Shown here in pieces: positions 8,310 to 12,953 of a stretch of DNA of 12,953 nt. Numbering within the stretch: the stretch's first letter is position 1; each line of letters starts with the position of its first letter. The notes beneath the pieces are model-generated. The model was not told the origin of the DNA. It ran no database searches and saw nothing but the letters and a program-made list of their open reading frames with translations. Source of the DNA: Limnohabitans sp. (lineage in GTDB: Bacteria; Pseudomonadota; Gammaproteobacteria; Burkholderiales; Burkholderiaceae_C); contig JANQXJ010000109.1 in the NCBI GenBank assembly GCA_030729445.1, forward strand, positions 12,905 through 25,857, written 5' to 3'. The translations under genes were made by a program, and so were the position numbers.

Positions 8310-9728
8310 ATGAGCGCGACACCCCAAGATTTGACGCAGTCCCCGGCCCACGAACTGCTCGCCCTGTACCGCAGCGGCCAGGCCTCACCGGTTGAAGTCA
8401 CCCGGGCGGTGCTGCAGCGCATCGAACGTGTCAACCCGCAAATCAACGCCTTTTGTCTGGTGGACGAAAAAGCTGCCATGGCCAGCGCCCAGGCCAGTGA
8501 AGCCCGTTGGCAGGCGCACCGCCAGCAAGGCACGCCCGTGGGCGCTTTGGACGGTGTGCCCACCTCCATCAAGGACCTGATCCTGACCCAAGGCTGGCCC
8601 ACTCTGCGCGGCAGCCGCACCATTGACCCGAACCAGCCTTGGGATGTGGATGCCCCAGCCACCGCCCGCCTGCGCGAAGCGGGCGCGGTCTTGCTGGGCA
8701 AAACCACCACGCCCGAGTTTGGTTGCAAGGGCGAGACCAATTCACCCGCCACCGGCATCACCCGCAACCCCTGGAACCTGAACCACACCCCCGGCGGCTC
8801 CTCAGGCGGCACGGCCGCTGCGGTGGCCGCAGGCCTGGGGCCCATTGGCGTGGGCACCGATGGCGCAGGCAGCGTGCGCATTCCGGCGGCCTTTTGCGGC
8901 AACGTGGGCCTCAAACCCAGCTTTGGCCGCGTGCCGGCCTACCCCTTGTCCCCCTTTGGCTCGGTGGCCCATTTGGGCCCGCACACCATGAGCGTGCGCG
9001 ACGCCGCCTTGATGACCAACGTGCTCAAGCTGCCCGATGCCCGGGACTGGACATCACTGCCCCCCGACGCGAGCGACTACACCCTGGGCCTGGAAGACGG
9101 CATCCGCGGCCTCAAGATCGCCTACTCGCCCACCTTGGGTTATGCGCAAAACGTGGACCCCGAAATCGCCGATGCGGTGCATGCCGCCGTGCAGCAATTG
9201 CAGGCCTTGGGGGCCCATGTGGAGCAGGTCGACCCGGGTTTCGAAGACCCCTTGGAGATCACCACGGGGCTTTGGTTTTTGGGCGCTTACACCGTCTGGA
9301 AAGGCTTGAGCGCCGAGCAGCAGGCCGTGGCCGACCCCGACTTCCAGACCGAGGCCGAGTTGGGTGCGCAGCTCAGCGCCTTGCAAATTCAACAACTCAA
9401 CCAACGCCGCGGCGTGTTGGGCTCGCACATGCGCCAGTTCATGCAGCGTTACGACCTGCTGGTCACCCCAGCGGTTTCCATTGCGGCTTTTGAGGCGCGT
9501 GCGGCCGGCACGGTGACCATGAACCCGGTGTCCATGCTGGGCTGGACGCCGTTCAGCTACCCCTTCAACCTCACCCAGCAACCCGCCATCACCGTGCCCT
9601 GCGGCCTGACCCGCAGCGGACTGCCCATGGGCCTGCAGATCGTGGGGCCGATGTTTGGCGACGCCTTGGTGCTGCGTGCAGCCCGGGCTTACGAGTCGGT
9701 CAAGCCCGTGGCCCGCCCCGCTTTATGA
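8310..9728 (+). CDS. Amidase-signature family hydrolase (amidase 2)
   Basis: A 472-residue amidase-signature enzyme. The triad is K88 (TSIKDL), cis-Ser S164 (PGGSSGG) and nucleophile S188 (DGAGSVRIPAAFCGN), with the expected 24-residue spacing between the serines. The C-terminal region has QQPAITVPCGL and GLPMGLQIVGP, usual for the family. No signal peptide, so cytoplasmic. AAGAGG-type ribosome site at 8297-8302 lies 7 nt before ATG 8310. It follows the M81 gene in the same direction, separated by a hairpin, and is the last gene of the cluster. It is clearly a different subtype from the amidase at the left end: its nucleophile block is GTDGAGSVRIPA against DGSDFMGSLRNPA there. It probably releases an acid and ammonia or an amine from an imported amide or M81 product; the substrate is unknown. 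Confidence 0.93.
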   Translation: MSATPQDLTQSPAHELLALYRSGQASPVEVTRAVLQRIERVNPQINAFCLVDEKAAMASAQASEARWQAHRQQGTPVGALDGVPTSIKDLILTQGWPTLRGSRTIDPNQPWDVDAPATARLREAGAVLLGKTTTPEFGCKGETNSPATGITRNPWNLNHTPGGSSGGTAAAVAAGLGPIGVGTDGAGSVRIPAAFCGNVGLKPSFGRVPAYPLSPFGSVAHLGPHTMSVRDAALMTNVLKLPDARDWTSLPPDASDYTLGLEDGIRGLKIAYSPTLGYAQNVDPEIADAVHAAVQQLQALGAHVEQVDPGFEDPLEITTGLWFLGAYTVWKGLSAEQQAVADPDFQTEAELGAQLSALQIQQLNQRRGVLGSHMRQFMQRYDLLVTPAVSIAAFEARAAGTVTMNPVSMLGWTPFSYPFNLTQQPAITVPCGLTRSGLPMGLQIVGPMFGDALVLRAARAYESVKPVARPAL

Positions 9729-9784
9729 AGACCTGAGCCTCCAGCGCGGCCACACGATTTGGCCCCAAGACCCTGGTCGATGAA

Positions 9785-9812
9785 TTGACTTATTGAATAC
9801 TTTTGGTATAAA
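9785..9812 (+). promoter_or_regulatory. Sigma70-type promoter with extended -10
   Basis: TTGACT (9785-9790) and TATAAA (9807-9812) are separated by 16 bp, and TGG directly before the -10 box gives an extended -10 element. The transcript would begin near 9819, leaving about 33 nt of leader before ATG 9853. The stretch is clearly AT-rich compared with its surroundings. It lies 57 bp after the stop of the upstream amidase and marks the start of the M23-bactofilin unit. Confidence 0.7.
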
Positions 9813-9852
9813 TAAAAGCTTTCTCATCGGATCAAGTCCTCTTGGAGCGCGT

Positions 9853-10794
9853 ATGCAATTGATTTGGGTAGCCGGTCCAGCGGACAGGGTGGTCACTTGG
9901 TCCATCACCACGCGCACGGTGTTGACCGCCTTGGCTGCCGTGTCGAGTTTTCTGGTGCTTCTCGGGTTTTTATTCCACTTGATCGGCCTGAGGGTGGCGG
10001 TTGAATATGTGCCCGAGTTGGCTCACCGCATGGGCGGCGTGACCAGCCAGAGCGAGCAGCAAAGGGTCGAGGCCATTTACAGGGAAAAACTCGAGCTTCT
10101 GAACCAGCACCTCAGTGGTGTGTCCGAGCGTTTGCACGAAATCGAGGCCATCAAAGACAAGGTGCTGGGGCGTTTGGGCATAGAAAAGTTGCTGCCGATC
10201 TCAGATCCCTCGGGTCGCGAGCCGCTGGCTGGCAAGGGTGGGCCCATGAATCTGCTGTCCACTTGGGGCCTGTCGACGCGAAAACTGAACCACCAACTCG
10301 ACCAGTCCATCGAAAAAGTCCGCCACTACGACAAAACCCTGGCAGACATGCAGCAGCGCTGGCAAATGGATCTGGGGCGGCTCGATCTGGTGCCAACGGT
10401 GCTGCCGCTTTCGGGTGACTTTCTGCTGAGCAGCACTTTTGGGGTCCGTGCCGACCCACTCACCCACTTGCCCAGCATGCACGAGGGCATTGATTTTGTG
10501 GCGCCCGTTGGAACACCTGTGCTGGCCACGGCGGATGGGGTGGTGTTGCGTGCAGAATATGCGGGCGCTTATGGCAATATGGTGGAGGTGGCCCATGCGG
10601 ACGGCTTCGTCACACGCTATGCCCATCTCAAAACCATCCAGGTCAAGCCCCAAGAGGTGCTCCAGCGCCACGATGTTGTGGGAACCTTAGGCAACACTGG
10701 GCGATCGACCGGACCTCATTTACATTACGAGGTGATATTCAAAGGACGTGCCATGCACCCAGCCAAAGCGTTGGCTGCGTGGGCGCAACCCTAG
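9853..10794 (+). CDS. Membrane-anchored M23 (LytM-type) peptidoglycan peptidase
   Basis: A 313-residue bitopic protein: short cytoplasmic N-terminus, one membrane helix (about 22-46), a coiled-coil-like periplasmic part (about 65-175), and a C-terminal M23 domain (about 190-310). The zinc and catalytic residues are present: H210 and D214 in MHEGIDF, H258 in YAHLK, H289 and H291 in GPHLHYEV. It is therefore expected to be an active endopeptidase cutting peptidoglycan cross-links, not a degenerate LytM activator. The ATG at 9853 is chosen because GGAG (9844-9847) lies 5 nt upstream. The longer frame opening with TTG at 9793 would start inside the promoter. The bactofilin gene follows 32 nt later. 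The architecture resembles LmdC of Hyphomonas and the M23 enzymes next to bactofilin in Helicobacter. Confidence 0.9.
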   Translation: MQLIWVAGPADRVVTWSITTRTVLTALAAVSSFLVLLGFLFHLIGLRVAVEYVPELAHRMGGVTSQSEQQRVEAIYREKLELLNQHLSGVSERLHEIEAIKDKVLGRLGIEKLLPISDPSGREPLAGKGGPMNLLSTWGLSTRKLNHQLDQSIEKVRHYDKTLADMQQRWQMDLGRLDLVPTVLPLSGDFLLSSTFGVRADPLTHLPSMHEGIDFVAPVGTPVLATADGVVLRAEYAGAYGNMVEVAHADGFVTRYAHLKTIQVKPQEVLQRHDVVGTLGNTGRSTGPHLHYEVIFKGRAMHPAKALAAWAQP

Positions 10795-10826
10795 CCCCCC
10801 CTGAAACGGACAACAAGGAAAAGCGC

Positions 10827-11282
10827 ATGTTTGGCAAAAAGAAAACCGCCCATACACCATTGGTGATGAGCCAGGAAAAGTTTGACACCCTGATTGGCCG
10901 GCACGCTGAAATTCACGGCTGCCTGCGTTTGCAGGAAAGTGTGCGCATCGACGGCAAGGTGGTGGGCAACATCGAAGCACCCAGAGACCAGGCCATTTCG
11001 GTGGTGATTGGACCCAATGGCGAAGTTCAAGGCGATGTGCTGGCGAGCCGAATCATTGTGGCGGGCAAAGTGGCGGGCAACATCCATGCTTTTGAGCGGG
11101 TGGAGCTGATGGCCAGTGCACTGGTCCAAGGTGACATCAAATACGCCTCTATGGCTGTGGAGCATGGGGCCAAGCTTTTGGGCTTGCTCTTGCAAGTGGA
11201 TGCTGCGGACACCCCCACACGTTCGGACCGCGATGCACAAGACGCCATCCGCAAGGCACAAAACGCCGGCCTGAACGGCTGA
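10827..11282 (+). CDS. Bactofilin (polymer-forming cytoskeletal protein)
   Basis: A 151-residue bactofilin. The core (about 25-122) is the repetitive beta-helix, recognisable from spaced G-x-I/V blocks such as HAEIHGCLRLQESVRIDGKV, GPNGEVQGDV, AGKVAGNI and GDIKYASMAVEHGAKL. Bactofilins assemble without nucleotide into membrane-bound filaments and recruit cell-wall enzymes. The start at ATG 10827 has an AAGGAA ribosome site (10815-10820) and gives MFGKKK, matching the short hydrophobic-plus-basic N-terminus that tethers bactofilins to the membrane. An upstream in-frame GTG at 10779 lies inside the M23 gene and would bury this signal. The C-terminal tail (about 124-151) is charged and probably disordered. 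It is cotranscribed with the M23 gene 32 nt upstream, which points to a shared role in localised wall growth or shape. Confidence 0.93.
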   Translation: MFGKKKTAHTPLVMSQEKFDTLIGRHAEIHGCLRLQESVRIDGKVVGNIEAPRDQAISVVIGPNGEVQGDVLASRIIVAGKVAGNIHAFERVELMASALVQGDIKYASMAVEHGAKLLGLLLQVDAADTPTRSDRDAQDAIRKAQNAGLNG

Positions 11283-11362
11283 ATCCAGCGCTCAATCTTT
11301 GGCTGACTTCACAGACGCGAGGCCCAGCCGTCTCGGTGGCTGAAATTCATTATCATCGCCGG

Positions 11363-12127
11363 ATGACATTTTTAGCCATCGATGTGGGCAACACGCGCCT
11401 GAAGTGGGCGCTGTACGACCAACCCAGCCCCCAGGGCCAATTGCTCGCACACGGTGCAGAGTTCCTCGAAAACATCGATCGCCTGTCTGAAGGCACTTGG
11501 GCCACCTTGCCCAAGCCTGACCAGATGCTGGGCTGCGTGGTGGCTGGTGACGCCATCAAGCGCCGCGTGCAAGAGCAAATGGAACTTTGGGATTTCACCC
11601 CCCAATGGGTGGTGCCCAGTGCACAAGAGGCGGGGCTGACCAACGGCTACGACCACCCCTCGCGCTTGGGCTCGGACCGTTGGGTGGCCATGATCGGGGC
11701 GCGTCACCGCATGCTGGCCACAGGTCAATCGCGCCCCTTGGTGGTGGTCATGGTCGGCACGGCCGTGACGGTGGAGGCCATCGACGCGCAAGGCCGTTTT
11801 TTGGGCGGTCTGATTTTGCCCGGCCACGGCATCATGCTGCGAGCGCTCGAGTCGGGCACGGCCGGTTTGCATGTGCCCACGGGAGACGTCAGGCCCTTTC
11901 CGACCAACACCAGCGATGCCCTGACCAGCGGTGGCACCTACGCCATTGCCGGGGCCTGCGAGCGCATGGTGCAGCACCTGCGCGAGCACACCGGCCAAGA
12001 GCCCGTGTGCATCATGACCGGTGGTGCGGGCTGGAAAATGGCCCCCAGCATGTCGGTGCGTTTCGAATTGGTGGACAACCTGATTTTTGATGGCTTGCTG
12101 GCGCTGGCGGCCCAGCGCTTTGCCTGA
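11363..12127 (+). CDS. coaX: Type III pantothenate kinase
   Basis: A 254-residue cytoplasmic kinase for the first step of coenzyme A synthesis, pantothenate to 4'-phosphopantothenate, using ATP. It opens with FLAIDVGNTRLKWALYD, the phosphate-binding DxGNTxxK motif of the ASKHA fold. The GSDRW motif, VGTAVTVEAID, the GGLILPG loop and SGGTYAIAGACE follow in family order. Type III enzymes need a monovalent cation and are not inhibited by CoA. ATG 11363 is chosen because it puts the conserved motif directly at the N-terminus; an in-frame GTG at 11336 would add nine residues. Neither has a visible ribosome site. In many Betaproteobacteria coaX follows birA, but here it follows the bactofilin gene by 80 nt. 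It is convergent with the TetR gene. Confidence 0.94.
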   Translation: MTFLAIDVGNTRLKWALYDQPSPQGQLLAHGAEFLENIDRLSEGTWATLPKPDQMLGCVVAGDAIKRRVQEQMELWDFTPQWVVPSAQEAGLTNGYDHPSRLGSDRWVAMIGARHRMLATGQSRPLVVVMVGTAVTVEAIDAQGRFLGGLILPGHGIMLRALESGTAGLHVPTGDVRPFPTNTSDALTSGGTYAIAGACERMVQHLREHTGQEPVCIMTGGAGWKMAPSMSVRFELVDNLIFDGLLALAAQRFA

Positions 12128-12139
12128 GCCTTTGCCCGA

Positions 12140-12152
12140 CCCCTTTGCGGGG
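12140..12152. terminator. Small hairpin between convergent genes
   Basis: CCCC (12140-12143) and GGGG (12149-12152) around TTTGC form a short stem in the 27-bp gap between the coaX and TetR stops. It could act on both strands, but there is no T-run either way, so the call is weak. Confidence 0.25.
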
Positions 12153-12154
12153 GA

Positions 12155-12823
12155 TCAAGCCGCGCCGGGTGCGCTGTAGGCGGCGGTCAAGGCCTGCAGG
12201 TGCTGTTGCACCTGCGGGTCGGCCATGTAGGGCGTCAGCAGGGCCAGCACATGCTGCGCCCCCCGCGTCAAAGCCAGCCCGGCGCTGGCCGGCTCCATGG
12301 CCTGTCGTGGGTTGCGCACATATTCATAACTGAGCCAATAGGTCACCATCACCGACAGGCTAGCCGACAGGGTCTCGATGTTGTCGGCATCGATGCGCAT
12401 CAGGCCCACGGCCCCCAAGGACTCCAGCATCTGCCGAAAGGCCAAGGTCTTGCGCTCCAGCACCGCATGGAAGTGCGTTTCCAAGTGGCGGTTACCCGAT
12501 AACAGGTTGTTCAAGTCGCGGTACAAAAAGCGGTGGTTCCACACCTGCTCAAACAGCGAGTGCAGGAAAAACCAGGTGTCTTCCACATCCTGCACATCGG
12601 GCGCCGCATCGAGCAAAGACAGCATGGCCGTTTCGTACTGGTCAAACAGCTGGTTGACCAAGGCGTCCTTGGACGGGAAGTGGTAGTACAGATTGCCCGG
12701 GCTGATGCCCAACTCGGCCGAGATCATCGTGGTCGAGACATTGGGCTCGCCAAAGCGGTTGAACAACTCCAACGTCACCAGCGCAATGCGCTCGGCGGTG
12801 CGGCGGGGGGCTTTTTTGGCCAT
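12155..12823 (-). CDS. TetR/AcrR family transcriptional regulator
   Basis: A 222-residue one-component regulator. The N-terminal helix-turn-helix is clear: RIALVTLELFNRFGEPNVST, then ISAELGISPGNLYYHFPSKD (34-53), the recognition-helix region typical of TetR proteins, followed by ALVNQLFDQYE. The rest (about 60-210) is the helical ligand-binding and dimer domain, which varies between subfamilies and gives no ligand here. Such proteins usually repress their own or neighbouring genes and release DNA on binding a small molecule. It lies 33 nt after the stop of the partial PAAK-tail gene on the same strand, so the two may share a transcript. No clear ribosome site precedes ATG 12823. The target genes are unknown. 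Confidence 0.92.
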   Translation of the reverse strand: MAKKAPRRTAERIALVTLELFNRFGEPNVSTTMISAELGISPGNLYYHFPSKDALVNQLFDQYETAMLSLLDAAPDVQDVEDTWFFLHSLFEQVWNHRFLYRDLNNLLSGNRHLETHFHAVLERKTLAFRQMLESLGAVGLMRIDADNIETLSASLSVMVTYWLSYEYVRNPRQAMEPASAGLALTRGAQHVLALLTPYMADPQVQQHLQALTAAYSAPGAA

Positions 12824-12856
12824 GGGCGGGCTACTGTGGCGAGCTTTAGGCGGGCT

Positions 12857-12953
12857 TCAGGCAGATTTTTTGCGCGAGGCCGCCGCAGGTTTTGCTGCCG
12901 GTCTGCTCGCTTTGGCTGCAGGCTTTTGGGCGGCAGTTTTCTTGGCCGCTGGT
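12857..12953 (-). CDS. 3' end of Lys/Ala/Pro-rich protein (phasin- or histone H1-like tail), partial
   Basis: Only the last 31 complete codons are in the window; the gene continues past the right edge. The frame reads PAAKKTAAQKPAAK, then further PAAK-type repeats, and ends SRKKSA with a TGA stop (12857-12859). The basic, repetitive, disordered tail is typical of two groups in Burkholderiales: phasin or polyhydroxyalkanoate granule-associated proteins, whose tails bind DNA, and histone H1-like proteins. The fragment cannot separate these. It is upstream of, and on the same strand as, the TetR gene. The other frames give no such composition bias, which supports this one. Confidence 0.7.
   Translation of the reverse strand, partial: PAAKKTAAQKPAAKASRPAAKPAAASRKKSA

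Noticed and set aside
7447..8388. 313-codon open frame on the minus strand
   Set aside because: Antisense to the M81 gene, whose motifs are intact; composition is typical of a shadow frame.
9793..9852. N-terminal extension of the M23 protein from TTG 9793
   Set aside because: It begins between the -35 and -10 boxes of a good promoter and has no ribosome site, whereas ATG 9853 has GGAG at the right spacing.
10779..10826. GTG start for the bactofilin within the M23 gene
   Set aside because: ATG 10827 has a good ribosome site and yields the conserved MF-plus-Lys N-terminus.

Overview
The window looks like chromosomal DNA from a Betaproteobacterium, most likely order Burkholderiales, family Comamonadaceae (Limnohabitans/Rhodoferax-like). 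This is inferred from the GC-rich codon usage, the bactofilin plus M23 peptidase pair, the type III pantothenate kinase and the Lys/Ala/Pro-rich protein tail beside a TetR gene. I found no tRNA, rRNA, insertion sequence, phage gene or CRISPR array. The genus is not proven by the sequence.

Layout. (1) 1-58: short non-coding stretch with a perfect GC-rich hairpin. (2) 59-1489, minus strand: an amidase-signature hydrolase. (3) 1490-1647: divergent intergenic region. (4) 1648-9728, plus strand: a tightly packed transport and hydrolysis cluster. It holds a periplasmic family-5 solute-binding protein, two DppB/DppC-type permeases, one polypeptide carrying two ATPase domains (DppD-DppF fusion type), an M81/MlrC-type metallopeptidase and a second amidase. 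The permease and ATPase genes overlap by 1 and 4 nt. A terminator-like hairpin lies between the M81 gene and the last amidase. (5) 9785-9812: a good sigma70-type promoter starting a new unit. (6) 9853-11282: a membrane-anchored M23 peptidase and a bactofilin, a cell-shape module. (7) 11363-12127: type III pantothenate kinase (coaX). (8) Minus strand: a TetR/AcrR regulator (12155-12823), preceded by the 3' end of a gene for a PAAK-repeat protein, phasin-like or histone H1-like, that runs off the right edge.

How the parts work together. The ABC transporter probably imports a peptide or another amide-bearing compound. The M81 enzyme and the two amidases would then cut it in the cytoplasm, making this a catabolic (scavenging) locus. 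The substrate cannot be read from the sequence. The bactofilin probably forms a membrane-bound filament that positions the neighbouring peptidoglycan hydrolase. coaX supplies the first step of coenzyme A synthesis and is convergent with the TetR gene.

Most of the window is ordinary, well-conserved family material. The points most worth a second look are the combination of two different amidases with an M81 enzyme around one peptide transporter, the bactofilin/M23 pair, the dispersed-repeat-like hairpin at the left edge, and the regulator next to the PAAK-tail gene.
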